Shown one piece after another: positions 17,072 to 25,337 of a stretch of DNA of 41,291 nt; positions within the stretch are counted from its first letter, which is position 1, and every line of letters begins with the position of its first letter. The DNA is from Polaromonas sp. Lineage in GTDB: Bacteria; Pseudomonadota; Gammaproteobacteria; Burkholderiales; Burkholderiaceae_C. The position numbers and the translations under genes are program-made. The notes beneath the pieces are model-generated. The model was given only the letters and a program-made list of their open reading frames with translations, was not told the origin of the DNA and did no database searches. The DNA lies in NCBI GenBank assembly GCA_030683705.1, contig JAUXPP010000172.1, positions 1-41,291 on the forward strand, given 5' to 3'.

Positions 17072-17230
17072 TTAAATCCGGCCCATCAGCAACAGCACGA
17101 TCAGGATGATGACGACCAGGCCCAAGCCACCGCTGGGACCGTACCCCCAGCTTTTGCTGTGGCCCCAGGTGGGCAGTGCGCCAACCAGGATCAGGATGAG
17201 CACGATGAGCAGAATGAGGGAAATCGACAT
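17072..17230 (-). CDS. DUF3309 small membrane peptide
   Basis: This 52-residue inner-membrane peptide opens MSISLILLIVLILILVGALP, has the conserved middle GYGPSGGLGL, and ends with a second hydrophobic helix and LLLMGRI. The pattern of two helices around a Trp/Gly-rich turn matches the DUF3309 family, common in Proteobacteria and of unknown function. The start at 17230 is supported by a good AAGGAG ribosome binding site 6-11 bp upstream; an earlier in-frame codon at 17284 is not. It ends near the strong terminator at 17021-17058. Confidence 0.88.
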   Translation of the reverse strand: MSISLILLIVLILILVGALPTWGHSKSWGYGPSGGLGLVVIILIVLLLMGRI

Positions 17231-17492
17231 AAGAAACTCCTTGTTTTGTATGTATCGATTCTTGACCCCGGCGCGGCCGGGCATGGCAGGAAGGTGCGCT
17301 GCTGCACCGTCAGGGAGTTCCTACAGTTGACGAAGGAAAGCGGCTCGTGCGGCCGCGTTGCCTCGCGTGCTGGGTGCGGTAGTGGCGCGAAAGGGGCTGG
17401 ATTGTCATCCCGGACTACTCCGGGAGCCATGTTCGATGCCTCGTATGACGGGGGTTCGCCTGCTGGCCGGGTCTCGCCCCGGCGGGCGACTC

Positions 17493-17520
17493 ACTTTCTC
17501 TTGCTTCGCCAAGAGAAAGT
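17493..17520. repeat. Perfect 11-bp hairpin in dispersed repeat block
   Basis: The arms ACTTTCTCTTG and CAAGAGAAAGT flank a 6-base loop. There is no T run directly after it, so it looks like a repeat end rather than a terminator. Confidence 0.75.
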
Positions 17521-17713
17521 AAGCAAAGAGAAGGCGACCCGATGGTCTGGGTCCCCTGCGCTGCGCTCCGGGGCAACCTGCGGTGCTCGCCGAAAACGGG
17601 GTCGAGCTCGAACTCGCCTTCGGCTCAAACAATCGCTCGCCCTGATCCGTTTTCGGCTGCGCTCCTCGGCCCAGCCCGACGGGTGGCGGAGAAAACCGAA
17701 TACCGAATCCGGA

Positions 17714-17742
17714 GTCCTTGAAGCGCGAAGCGCTTCAAGGAC
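17714..17742. repeat. Perfect 12-bp hairpin
   Basis: The arms GTCCTTGAAGCG and CGCTTCAAGGAC flank the loop CGAAG. It lies in the gene-free interval and has no adjacent T run. Its role is unknown. Confidence 0.75.
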
Positions 17743-17922
17743 GAGAATCCCAACGAACGGTCATGTGTGCACGCGCGAGCAGCGCACGCGGCCACATGAG
17801 GCTTCCTTCTCTCGCCCAGCGGGGCGAGGGAAGGGCGGGGGGTTGGGAGTGGGGAGTTAAAACTACTGCCTTGGCGCAAGCCGCCAGGCAGCGTGATGCA
17901 GCGAAGATTGCCGACTTGTGAA

Positions 17923-17978
17923 TGAAATCGGCCTCCGGCCCATATTCAACGAGCGTAGACAGCTATCAATACGATAGC
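17923..17978 (+). repeat. 56-bp dispersed repeat, copy F, next to aminotransferase 3' end
   Basis: It opens TGAAATCGGCCTCCGGCCC, continues with AGCGTAGACAG and ends in the core palindrome GCTATC-AATAC-GATAGC. It ends 3 bp before the aminotransferase stop codon. It has the same length and block order as the copies in imuB, hrpA and beside fabI, and is probably the cleanest copy of the core palindrome. Confidence 0.8.
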
Positions 17979-17981
17979 AAT

Positions 17982-19157
17982 TTACAGCTTGGCGAGCCGC
18001 TCCAGCGCCAGGTTCAGCGTCTCATCCTTCTTCGCAAAGCAAAAGCGCACCACCCGCTGGTCGAAGCCGTTGCCGTAAAACGCAGACAGCGGAATCGCGG
18101 CGACGCCGATCTCGGTGGTCAGCCATTTGCAGAAATCGGCCTCGCCGAGCTGGCTGACGTCGGAGATGTCCACACACTGGAAATAACTGCCTTCGCTGGG
18201 CAGCAGCTTGAAGCGGGTTTTGGCCAGGCCGGCGCGGAACAGGTCGCGTTTGCGCTGGTAAAACGCCGGCAGCTCCAGGTAGGGGCGGGCGTCCGCCATG
18301 TAGGCAGCCAGTCCGTGTTGCACCGGCGTGTTGACGGTGAAGACGTTGAACTGGTGCACTTTGCGGAACTCCGCCGTCAGCGCCGCCGGCGCCGCCACAT
18401 AACCGACCTTCCAGCCGGTCACGTGGTAGGTCTTGCCGAAGCTGCTGACGATGAAGGCGCGTGCCGCCAGGCCCGGGAAACGCGCGGCGCTTTCGTGCAT
18501 GCGGCCCTGGTCGGCGTCGAAGACCATGTGTTCATAGACTTCGTCGCTGATCAGCAGCACGTCGGTCGGCGCCAGCATCTCCTGCAGGCGCAGCATGTCC
18601 TCGCGCGTCCAGACGGTGGCGCTGGGGTTGTGCGGCGAGTTGACGATGATGGCGCGGGTTTTGCCGTTGATGGCGGCAGCGATTTTGTCGAAGTCGGGCC
18701 GGAAGCTGCCGGGCACCAGCGGCACACGCACGGCGATGCCGCCGGCCAGCTCGATGTTGGGCACGTAGCTGTCATAACAGGGCTCGAGCACGATCACCTC
18801 GTCGCCGGGGTGCACCACCGCCAGGATGGCCGTGATGATGGCCTGGGTCGCGCCGGCGGTGATGGTGATTTCGCTGGCGGCGTCGTAGCGGCGGCCATGC
18901 AGTTGCTGCAGCTTGGCGGCAACCGCTTCGCGCAGTACCGGCACGCCGGTCATGGGCGGGTACTGGTTCAGGCCGCGCGTCATGGCATCGGTCACGGCAC
19001 CCACGAGCTTGGGGTCGCATTCGAAATCCGGGAAACCCTGGCCCAGGTTGACCGCGCCTTTTTCGGTGGCCAGCGTGGACATCACGGTGAAGATGGTGGT
19101 GCCGACAGCGGGCAGCTTGGTCTGCAGGACAGGGGTGCGTTCTTGAACAGTCGTCAT
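17982..19157 (-). CDS. PLP-dependent aminotransferase, methionine/kynurenine type
   Basis: This is a 391-residue fold-type I aminotransferase of class I/II. The substrate-site opening VNLGQGFPDFECDPKL, the NQYPPMTGVPVLREA segment, SPHNPSA at residues 174-180 and the PLP lysine K242 in SSFGKTYHVTGWKVGY match the YbdL/kynurenine aminotransferase group. In E. coli, YbdL prefers methionine. The gene lies 21 bp downstream of cysB on the same strand, so a sulfur amino acid role fits, but that is inference. All key residues are present. Confidence 0.88.
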   Translation of the reverse strand: MTTVQERTPVLQTKLPAVGTTIFTVMSTLATEKGAVNLGQGFPDFECDPKLVGAVTDAMTRGLNQYPPMTGVPVLREAVAAKLQQLHGRRYDAASEITITAGATQAIITAILAVVHPGDEVIVLEPCYDSYVPNIELAGGIAVRVPLVPGSFRPDFDKIAAAINGKTRAIIVNSPHNPSATVWTREDMLRLQEMLAPTDVLLISDEVYEHMVFDADQGRMHESAARFPGLAARAFIVSSFGKTYHVTGWKVGYVAAPAALTAEFRKVHQFNVFTVNTPVQHGLAAYMADARPYLELPAFYQRKRDLFRAGLAKTRFKLLPSEGSYFQCVDISDVSQLGEADFCKWLTTEIGVAAIPLSAFYGNGFDQRVVRFCFAKKDETLNLALERLAKL

Positions 19158-19178
19158 GGTGGTCGGAAGTCAGGAGGT

Positions 19179-20123
19179 TCAGAGTTCGAAGTCGCCATGG
19201 CGGCTGCTCATGGCGCGGGTGATCTGGGCGCGGTCCAGCTTGTCGCTGAGCAGCTCAGCAAACTTGTAGACGAAGTTGCGCAGGTAGGCGCTGCGCTTGA
19301 AGGCCACGCGGGCCACGTTCACGCCGAACAGCTCGCCGGCCGGGCGCGCCAGCAGGTCGCTGTTGCTGCCGTCGTCGCGGATCGCCATCTCGGCGACGAT
19401 GCCTATGCCCAGGCCCAGGCGCACATAGGTCTTGATCACGTCGGAGTCGATGGCTTCGAGCGCGATGCGCGGCTGCAGGCGTTTTGCCGCGAAGGCCTGG
19501 TCGATCTTTGTGCGGCCGGTGAAGGACGGGTGGTAGGTGATCAGGGGCTGCCCGGCCAGATCTTCCAGCGTGATGTGTTCCTGTTTGGCCAGCGGGTGGT
19601 CCAGCGGCATCACCAGCATGTGCTGCCACTCGTAGCAGGGCAGGGTGACGAGGTCCTCGTACTGGGCCAGCGACTCGGTGGCGATGCCGATTTCGGCGAC
19701 CTCGTCGATCAGCATGCGCGCGACCTGGTCGGGCGAGCCCTGGTGCAGGCTGACATTGACCTTGGGAAAGGCTTCACGCAGCTTCGCCACCGGCACCGGC
19801 AGCACGTAACGCGCCTGGGTGTGGGTGGTGGCAATCGACAGGGTGCCACTGTCCTGTGCCGAAAACTGTTCGCCGATGCGGCGCAGGTTGCCGACCTCCC
19901 GCATGATCAGTTCAATGCTTTTGAGCACATGTTCGCCGGGTTCGGTCACGCGTTTGAGGCGTTTGCCGTGGCGCGCAAAAATCTCCACGCCCAGTTCTTC
20001 TTCCAGTTCGATGATGGCTTTGGACACCCCCGGCTGGGAGGTGTGGAGCGCGCGCGCGGTTTCGGTGAGGTTGAGGTTGCGGCGGACGGCTTCCTGCACA
20101 AAGCGGAACTGGTGAAGATTCAT
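19179..20123 (-). CDS. cysB: LysR-type regulator CysB
   Basis: CysB (314 aa) is the transcriptional activator of sulfate assimilation genes, responding to N-acetylserine or O-acetylserine and sulfate. The winged helix-turn-helix is at residues 18-38 (LNLTETARALHTSQPGVSKAI), characteristic of the CysB/Cbl branch. The ligand domain has IATTHTQARYVLP, HQGSPDQVA, ITYHPSFTGRTKID and DADVIKTYVRLGLGIG-like DSDVIKTYVRLGLGIG, diagnostic of CysB. Cbl is the main alternative, and the two cannot be split with certainty by eye. It precedes an aminotransferase gene and follows cbiX, whose family supplies siroheme to sulfite reductase, consistent with sulfur metabolism. Confidence 0.9.
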   Translation of the reverse strand: MNLHQFRFVQEAVRRNLNLTETARALHTSQPGVSKAIIELEEELGVEIFARHGKRLKRVTEPGEHVLKSIELIMREVGNLRRIGEQFSAQDSGTLSIATTHTQARYVLPVPVAKLREAFPKVNVSLHQGSPDQVARMLIDEVAEIGIATESLAQYEDLVTLPCYEWQHMLVMPLDHPLAKQEHITLEDLAGQPLITYHPSFTGRTKIDQAFAAKRLQPRIALEAIDSDVIKTYVRLGLGIGIVAEMAIRDDGSNSDLLARPAGELFGVNVARVAFKRSAYLRNFVYKFAELLSDKLDRAQITRAMSSRHGDFEL

Positions 20124-20174
20124 ATGCTGCTTTTGCTGGTTATTTTTATTTATTATGCCCTTTTGCCACTAAGA

Positions 20175-20190
20175 GGCCGGCGCGCCGGCC
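20175..20190. repeat. Perfect 16-bp palindrome between cbiX and cysB
   Basis: GGCCGGCGCGCCGGCC is fully self-complementary and lies just past the cbiX stop. The base run after it is not T-rich on the minus strand, so it is at best a weak terminator. Confidence 0.55.
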
Positions 20191-20201
20191 AGGCACGGGA
20201 T

Positions 20202-20564
20202 TCAGGAAAGTGCGATCTCGGCCATCAGCGATGTAAGCCGCGGGTCTTCGCCGGCGGCGGCCATCAGTTCGACGGGGACGTCCGGATGGGCCGCGCGCAA
20301 TTGCGCCACCAGTTGTGGCAGGTCTTCGCGGGCGTGTTTTCCTACCCCTAGAAATAGCGGGAATACCCTCAACCGGCGTGCGCCGGCAGCTATCAAATCC
20401 ATAGCACATTGCGCGAGGTCGGGGGTCCTCAGCTCCAGGTAGGCGCAGCCCACCAGCGCGTCGCCATCGCGGGCCCGGATGGCGGCAGCCACGGCCTCGA
20501 TCGGCAGGTGCCACAGCGGGTCGCGCGAGCCGTGGGCGAACAGGATGATGCCGGGGCGGTTCAT
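20202..20564 (-). CDS. cbiX: CbiX/SirB-type sirohydrochlorin chelatase (short form)
   Basis: This single-domain class II chelatase (120 aa) inserts cobalt or ferrous iron into sirohydrochlorin for cobalamin or siroheme. The N-terminal IILFAHGSRDPLW carries the metal-binding histidine (H11). A second histidine, H78, sits in FLGVGKHAREDLP after the conserved RVFPLFL strand. The length corresponds to the CbiX-short type, which works as a dimer. The ATG at 20564 overlaps the lptG stop as ATGA, so it is translated from the lptFG message; the longer open frame upstream is lptG read in another phase. With cysB next to it, an iron chelatase role for siroheme is plausible, but the metal cannot be read from sequence. 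Confidence 0.85.
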   Translation of the reverse strand: MNRPGIILFAHGSRDPLWHLPIEAVAAAIRARDGDALVGCAYLELRTPDLAQCAMDLIAAGARRLRVFPLFLGVGKHAREDLPQLVAQLRAAHPDVPVELMAAAGEDPRLTSLMAEIALS

Positions 20565-21718
20565 CAGCGTCTGAGGACCAGCCAGCCGAAAGCGCCCAGC
20601 GAAATCGCCATGTAAAGCAGGCCGGGCGCCGCGGCCGCCAGCCAGGGCCGCCAGTTCTGCAGGTTGCCGATGTAGCCGAACACGTTGTTGAGCAGGAAGA
20701 AGCTGATGCCGATCATCACGCCGCCGAACACATAGCCGGCGATGCCGCCGCTGCGAAAGTGCAGGTAGGCAAAGGGCAGGGCCAGCACCACCATCACCAG
20801 GCAACTGAGCGGGTAAAACACCTTTTTCCAGAACTCGATCTCGTAGCGCTGGGCGGTCTGGCCATTGGCGTTCAGGTGGCGGATGTAGGTGAACAGGTCG
20901 ATGGTGCTCATGCGCTCGGGCTTGAGCACCGCCACCGACACCATCTCGGCGCTGATTTCGGTCGGCCAGCGAAAACGCTCGATCTTGTTGATGGTGATCC
21001 GGGCCGATTCGCGGCCGGCATCGGTGGCTGTGGGCTGCGCGGCTTTCACGGCGAATTCGGTGCGCGTGCCGCCCTCGAGCTGCCACGAGTCGTCGGCGGC
21101 GAATTTGGCCAGTGGCGACTGGGTGATGGACACCAGCAAGCCCTTGTTGTCGAATTCAAAAACGCGCACGGCCTGCATCTCGTTGTTCGACGACAGCGCG
21201 CCCACGTTGACGACATAACTGTTGTAAGGCTGCTTTTCCTTGAGCCAGGCACCGGTCTGACCCACGGTGATGCGCCCCTGGTAACGCGCCTTGAGCAGCT
21301 GGGCGCTGCGGTCGGCCGCCGGCGCCAGGTAGTCGCCAATCGCAAAACACAGGATGGTGAAAAAAGCGCCCAGGCTCAGCAGCAGCCGCAACGCACGCCA
21401 GGGTTCCAGGCCGCTGGTGCGCAGGATGGTGTATTCGGAGCTTTGTGCCAGCCGGGCCATCACGAAGATGGTACCGATCAGCACCGAGATCGGCACCAGC
21501 TCGTAAAGGTGGCTGGGAATCAGCAGCGCGACGTACAGCAGCGCATGCCGGATCTGGTAGGTGTTTTCGTCGGAACTGAGCACCCCGGCGGCGTTTTTGC
21601 CGAGGTACTGCAGCTCGTCGACCAGGTCGAAAAAGAAAAACAGCGCGAGGAAACCGGCGGCCACAAAAGCAATCGAGCCCAGCACCTCGCCATAAATCAG
21701 CCGGCGTATGGTTTTCAT
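20564..21718 (-). CDS. lptG: LPS export permease LptG
   Basis: LptG (384 aa) is one of the two inner-membrane permeases of the LptB2FG transporter, which extracts lipopolysaccharide and passes it to LptC and LptA. It opens MKTIRRLIYGEVLGSIAFVA, typical of LptG. Three N-terminal helices are followed by a periplasmic beta-jellyroll region (about residues 130-270, with QTGAWLKEKQPYNSYVVNVG), then three C-terminal helices including FYPLSCLVMVVLALPFAYLH and FGGVMIGISFFLLNNVFGYI. It overlaps lptF by 4 bp and is followed by the overlapping cbiX gene. Confidence 0.95.
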   Translation of the reverse strand: MKTIRRLIYGEVLGSIAFVAAGFLALFFFFDLVDELQYLGKNAAGVLSSDENTYQIRHALLYVALLIPSHLYELVPISVLIGTIFVMARLAQSSEYTILRTSGLEPWRALRLLLSLGAFFTILCFAIGDYLAPAADRSAQLLKARYQGRITVGQTGAWLKEKQPYNSYVVNVGALSSNNEMQAVRVFEFDNKGLLVSITQSPLAKFAADDSWQLEGGTRTEFAVKAAQPTATDAGRESARITINKIERFRWPTEISAEMVSVAVLKPERMSTIDLFTYIRHLNANGQTAQRYEIEFWKKVFYPLSCLVMVVLALPFAYLHFRSGGIAGYVFGGVMIGISFFLLNNVFGYIGNLQNWRPWLAAAAPGLLYMAISLGAFGWLVLRR

Positions 21719-22842
21719 GCGGCCACCTTCGCGGCTTCCCGGCCGGCCTGGCGCTTGCGCTGCCGGCTGGCCGCCCCCTTGAAGGTCCAGTTGAGGTGGC
21801 GCTTGGACAGCCAGGCCAGCGCCACCAGCAGGGCGCCGCCATGCAGGGCCAGCAGGAAGGGCCCGAAATTCGCGACGCCGACGGTGATCCAGCTCTGGCC
21901 GAGATTGAGCAGGTTGTGATAAACCACAAACGTGAACAGCACGAAGATCAGGTTGCCGCTGCGCCCGGCGCGCGGGTTGACGCTGGCCAGCGCCAGCGCA
22001 ATGACCACAAAGTTGATGGCGGCCAGCGCCATGCCCAGCCGCCAGGCCAGCTCGCCCTGGTTGCTTCGGGTGGGCGTGCGCAGCAGTTCACGGGTGGATT
22101 TGGACTTTTCGGGGAGGTTGACGCCGTTGATCAGCGCGCTGTCGCCGGCCCGGCTGCCATATTCCTCGAACTCGGTGATCTTCAGGGCCGACTTGCCGAT
22201 CTCGCTTTCGAGGCGCTGTCCGTTGTTCAGCAGCAGCAACTGCGAGTTGCCGACATTGGCGATGCGGCCTGAACTGGCCGTGGTCACCGAGTTCTTGCCC
22301 TTTTCCGTCGAAGCGATAAAAACGTTGTTGCTGGTCTTGCCCGCCGTGGTCTCGCGGTCGATGAAAAACACCCGGTTGCCGCTGGAGGACTCCTGGAACT
22401 GGCCGGGCGAGACGCGTTCGAGGTCGCCGCGCTGTTCGTAGCGGTCTTTCATGTCCTGCGCCTGCTGGTTGGACCAGGGCCAGACAAACACCGACATCAG
22501 GGTGATGACCAGCAGCACCGGCCAGGCGAAGCGGAACAGCGGCACCAGGAAGAAGCCGAGACCGCGGCCGCTGACAAACCAGACCACCATTTCGCTGTCG
22601 CGGTACATGCGCGACAGGGTGCTGACCATGGCGACAAACAGCGACAGCGTCAGGATGATGGGCAGGCGGCCCAATGCGGAGTAACCCATGACCATCATCA
22701 CGTCCTGCGGGTTGACGCTGCCGCGCGACGCCTGGCCCAGGGTACGGATCAGGATGATGGTGATCACAATGGTCATCAAAACCACAAGCGTCGCCCCGAA
22801 ACTGCGTGCCAACTCTTTGCGGATCGAAGATTGGAATAACAT
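21715..22842 (-). CDS. lptF: LPS export permease LptF
   Basis: LptF (375 aa) pairs with LptG in the LPS transporter. The start at 22842 gives MLFQSSIRKELARSFGATLV, the standard opening; the frame stays open much further upstream, but only antisense to pepA. The domain order is N-terminal helices with QDVMMVMGYSALGRLPIIL, the periplasmic jellyroll (residues about 130-270, including SGNRVFFIDRE), then C-terminal helices ending with a basic tail. The gene is divergent from pepA across 63 bp, the arrangement known from other Proteobacteria. Confidence 0.95.
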   Translation of the reverse strand: MLFQSSIRKELARSFGATLVVLMTIVITIILIRTLGQASRGSVNPQDVMMVMGYSALGRLPIILTLSLFVAMVSTLSRMYRDSEMVVWFVSGRGLGFFLVPLFRFAWPVLLVITLMSVFVWPWSNQQAQDMKDRYEQRGDLERVSPGQFQESSSGNRVFFIDRETTAGKTSNNVFIASTEKGKNSVTTASSGRIANVGNSQLLLLNNGQRLESEIGKSALKITEFEEYGSRAGDSALINGVNLPEKSKSTRELLRTPTRSNQGELAWRLGMALAAINFVVIALALASVNPRAGRSGNLIFVLFTFVVYHNLLNLGQSWITVGVANFGPFLLALHGGALLVALAWLSKRHLNWTFKGAASRQRKRQAGREAAKVAA

Positions 22843-22905
22843 TGCCTGAAACCGTGTCCTTTTGCCTGACCACCCACGCGCGCTTGCTGCGCCCAACTCC
22901 CGATT

Positions 22906-24393
22906 ATGGACTTTGAACTCAAAACCCTGACCCCCGCGCGCATTTGCGCTGAAAAATGTGATGCGCTTGTTGTCCTGGTCGGGGCCGATGCCTGGACCGG
23001 CAGCGACGCCGTGTCCGCGCTGGCGGCCCTGGCCCTCAAGTCGGGCGATTTCGAGAGCAAGGCCGGCAAGCTGCTCAGCGCCTACCGGCCCCCGGGCATC
23101 AGCGCTACCCGGGTGCTGCTGGCCGGTGCTGGCGACGGCAGCGCCAAAAGCGTACGCAGCGCCGTCCATGCAGCCATGGCCGCCCTGAAAACCACCAATG
23201 TCCGGCGCGTCGTGCTGAGCCTGGTGGGACTGGCCAAGGCCGATCACGCATCCGTGCGCGCCGCCGTGCTGGCCTGCGCCGATGCCAGTTACGTGTACAG
23301 CACCACCAAGTCGAAACCGGCCGAGCAGAAGCTGCAGCGGGTCGTGCTGGCCGTGTCGGCGCTGGCTTCCAGCCGGGCCGGCTTCGACAAGGGCGTCGGT
23401 CTGTCCCGCGGGGTGGCGCTGGCGCGCGAGTGGGCGAACCGCCCGGCCAACCATGCAACGCCGACCCTGCTGGCGCAGGCCGCCAAAGAGCTGGGCAAGC
23501 TGCCCGGCATCAAGGTCGAGGTGCTGGGCCCGCGCGAAGTGGCCAAACTCGGCATGGGCTCCTTCATGGCGGTCGCCCAGGGCTCGGAGCAGCCGCTGCG
23601 CTTCATCGTGCTGCGTTACGACGGCGGCACCAAAACCGAGGCGCCGGTGGTGCTGATCGGCAAGGGCATCACCTTTGACACCGGCGGCATTTCCATCAAG
23701 CCGGCCGCCGAGATGGACGAGATGAAATACGACATGGGTGGCGCCGCCAGCGTGCTGGGCACCTTTAGGGCGCTGGCCGAGCTGCAGCCGGCCCTCAATG
23801 TGGTCGGTCTGATTCCGGCCTGCGAGAACATGCCGGACGGCCGCGCCATCAAGCCCGGCGACGTCGTCACAAGCATGAGCGGGCAGACCATCGAAATCCT
23901 CAACACCGACGCCGAGGGCCGTCTCGTGCTGTGCGACGCCCTGACCTATGCGGAGCGCTTCAAGCCGCGCGCCGTGGTGGACATTGCCACGCTGACCGGC
24001 GCCTGCGTGATCGCGCTGGGCGGCGTGCGCAGCGGCCTGTTTTCCAGCGACGACGCGCTGGCCCAGTCGCTGGCCGCAGCCGGTGACAGTGCCATGGACC
24101 TGTGCTGGCGCATGCCGCTGGACGACGAGTATGCGGACGGCCTGAAAACCCATTTTGCCGATGTTGCCAACGTGGCCGGCCGCGCCGGCGGGGCCATCAC
24201 GGCAGCCAAGTTTCTCCAGCGTTTCGCCGGCAAATTTCCCTGGGCCCACCTGGACATTGCCGGCACGGCCTGGAAAAGCGGTGCCGCCAAGGGTTCAACC
24301 GGACGGCCGGTTCCCTTGCTGGTGGATTTCCTGCTGGGCCAGGTTCAGCCGGTCAGGGCGGCGTCCAGAAAGCGCAGCGGCGCGCGTCCATGA
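22906..24393 (+). CDS. pepA: Leucyl (cytosol) aminopeptidase PepA
   Basis: PepA (495 aa) is a two-metal M17 aminopeptidase that forms hexamers in the cytoplasm; in E. coli it also binds DNA. The N-terminal macro-like domain spans about 1-160. The catalytic domain shows GKGITFDTGGISIKPAAEM with metal and substrate residues, MGGAA, and the family signature NTDAEGRL at residues 333-340, then ATLTGACVIALG. All catalytic residues visible to me are intact. It is divergent from lptF and overlaps holC (ATGA), forming a three-gene operon with holC and a small unknown gene. Confidence 0.96.
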   Translation: MDFELKTLTPARICAEKCDALVVLVGADAWTGSDAVSALAALALKSGDFESKAGKLLSAYRPPGISATRVLLAGAGDGSAKSVRSAVHAAMAALKTTNVRRVVLSLVGLAKADHASVRAAVLACADASYVYSTTKSKPAEQKLQRVVLAVSALASSRAGFDKGVGLSRGVALAREWANRPANHATPTLLAQAAKELGKLPGIKVEVLGPREVAKLGMGSFMAVAQGSEQPLRFIVLRYDGGTKTEAPVVLIGKGITFDTGGISIKPAAEMDEMKYDMGGAASVLGTFRALAELQPALNVVGLIPACENMPDGRAIKPGDVVTSMSGQTIEILNTDAEGRLVLCDALTYAERFKPRAVVDIATLTGACVIALGGVRSGLFSSDDALAQSLAAAGDSAMDLCWRMPLDDEYADGLKTHFADVANVAGRAGGAITAAKFLQRFAGKFPWAHLDIAGTAWKSGAAKGSTGRPVPLLVDFLLGQVQPVRAASRKRSGARP

Positions 24394-24824
24394 CCGAGGT
24401 CGCCTTTCACTTCAACGTGCCGGACAAGCTGGCCTATGGCTGCCGGCTGCTGCGCAAGGCCTGGGGCAGCGGCGCGCGCGTGGTGGTGACCGGCGAAGCG
24501 GAGACCCTGCACCGGCTGGACCAGCTGCTCTGGACCTTTTCCCCGCTGGAGTTTGTGCCCCACTGCCGGCTTGATGCACCGGCCGCGACCGTGGCTGCCA
24601 CCCCCGTGCTGCTGGCGGGGGATCTGGCCGCCTGCCCGCACCACGAGGTGCTGGTGAACCTCGGCCAGCAGGTGCCGGCCGGGTTCGAGCGCTTCGAGCG
24701 TTTTATCGAACTGGTCACGCTGGCCGATGACGACCGGGTGGCCGCGCGCAGCCGGTGGAAACACTACGCCGACCGCGGCTACGCGATGAAGCGGCATGAT
24801 CTCGCCGAGGAGTCCAGGCCATGA
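24390..24824 (+). CDS. holC: DNA polymerase III chi subunit HolC
   Basis: HolC (144 aa) links the polymerase III clamp loader to single-strand binding protein. The start at 24390 gives MTEVAFHFNVPDKLAYGCRL, the usual opening, and overlaps the pepA stop as ATGA. Further family features are ARVVVTGEAETLHRLDQLLW, FSPLEFVPHC, and FERFIELV near the C-terminus. The pepA-holC pairing is widely conserved and supports the assignment. Confidence 0.93.
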   Translation: MTEVAFHFNVPDKLAYGCRLLRKAWGSGARVVVTGEAETLHRLDQLLWTFSPLEFVPHCRLDAPAATVAATPVLLAGDLAACPHHEVLVNLGQQVPAGFERFERFIELVTLADDDRVAARSRWKHYADRGYAMKRHDLAEESRP

Positions 24825-25141
24825 GCAGATCCACCCCGCCGCAGCGCTTTGTGCCCACGCTGACCGAAGTTGTGCAGCCGCCGGTGAAGGATGCACCGGC
24901 CGCAGGTCAAGCGGCGGCCATCGACCATCAGCACCTGCAGGAACAGATGGTGCATCGCGTGATGCAGCGCGTCGACTTGACGCTGGACCGTTTGCTGCGT
25001 GAAACGGTCGGGCGTCTGGTACTGGAACACACCCAGGCGCTGGCGCCCAGCCTCAGGGATGAAATCGAAATTGTCGTGCGCCAGTCGGTCAACAACGCCT
25101 TCGAGCAGGAACTCGCCAGCCAGTGGCCTGACCGGCAGTAG
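24821..25141 (+). CDS. Small hypothetical protein in pepA-holC operon
   Basis: This 106-residue soluble protein has no recognised domain. The first 40 residues are Pro/Ala-rich (PTLTEVVQPPVKDAPAAGQA), and the rest is predicted helical and amphipathic (MQRVDLTLDRLLRETVGRLV, SLRDEIEIVVRQSVNNAFEQ). Its ATG overlaps the holC stop as ATGA, which argues that it is a real, coupled gene. In Burkholderia, a protein of unknown function (I recall DUF2486) with a similar opening and helical C-terminus follows holC, so this may be a diverged relative. That is from memory, not a search. Confidence 0.65.
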   Translation: MSRSTPPQRFVPTLTEVVQPPVKDAPAAGQAAAIDHQHLQEQMVHRVMQRVDLTLDRLLRETVGRLVLEHTQALAPSLRDEIEIVVRQSVNNAFEQELASQWPDRQ

Positions 25142-25337
25142 GGTTTTTGGCCTCCCAGCGTAACCATTTGTATGAAGGTCTGGGTGGCTGACGCCACGAC
25201 GCGCCGGGCGGCAAGCCAGCAGCGCGTTCCTAGGGCAGCTTGCTATGGTGCGGGCGCGAAAATTGCGATATCTTCGGTGCCGTTGAGCAAACAATGTTCT
25301 CAACCTTTAACGGTAATTTCCTAATTGGAGTGTATTT

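Larger units (their letters stand above)
17231..17981. other. 750-bp gene-free, repeat-rich interval
   Basis: Open frames here have no recognisable protein character and overlap each other on both strands. The interval holds the DUF3309 promoter at its left end, then a repeat block (about 17450-17700) and several perfect hairpins, then the dispersed repeat at 17923-17978. The phrases around AAGAGAAAGTAAGCAAAGAG and GGTCCCCTGCGCTGCGCTCC match, as I remember it, a repeat that recurs in many betaproteobacterial genomes and is often misannotated as protein. Confidence 0.7.

Noticed and set aside
17018..17860. Plus-strand open frame of 280 codons in the gene-free interval
   Set aside because: It begins in the terminator stem and runs through hairpins and repeat blocks. 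Its low-complexity translation resembles the spurious products often predicted from this repeat type.
20175..20190. Palindrome after cbiX as an intrinsic terminator
   Set aside because: The stem is perfect but there is no T run on the minus strand, so termination is not supported; it is listed only as a palindrome.
17922..20351. Plus-strand open frame of 809 codons across the aminotransferase and cysB region
   Set aside because: It is antisense to two genes with complete catalytic and DNA-binding motifs. Its composition is that of a reverse-complement frame in GC-rich DNA.
22843..24249. N-terminal extension of the lptF frame over pepA
   Set aside because: The extra part is only antisense to pepA. 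LptF is complete from 22842 with a typical start.
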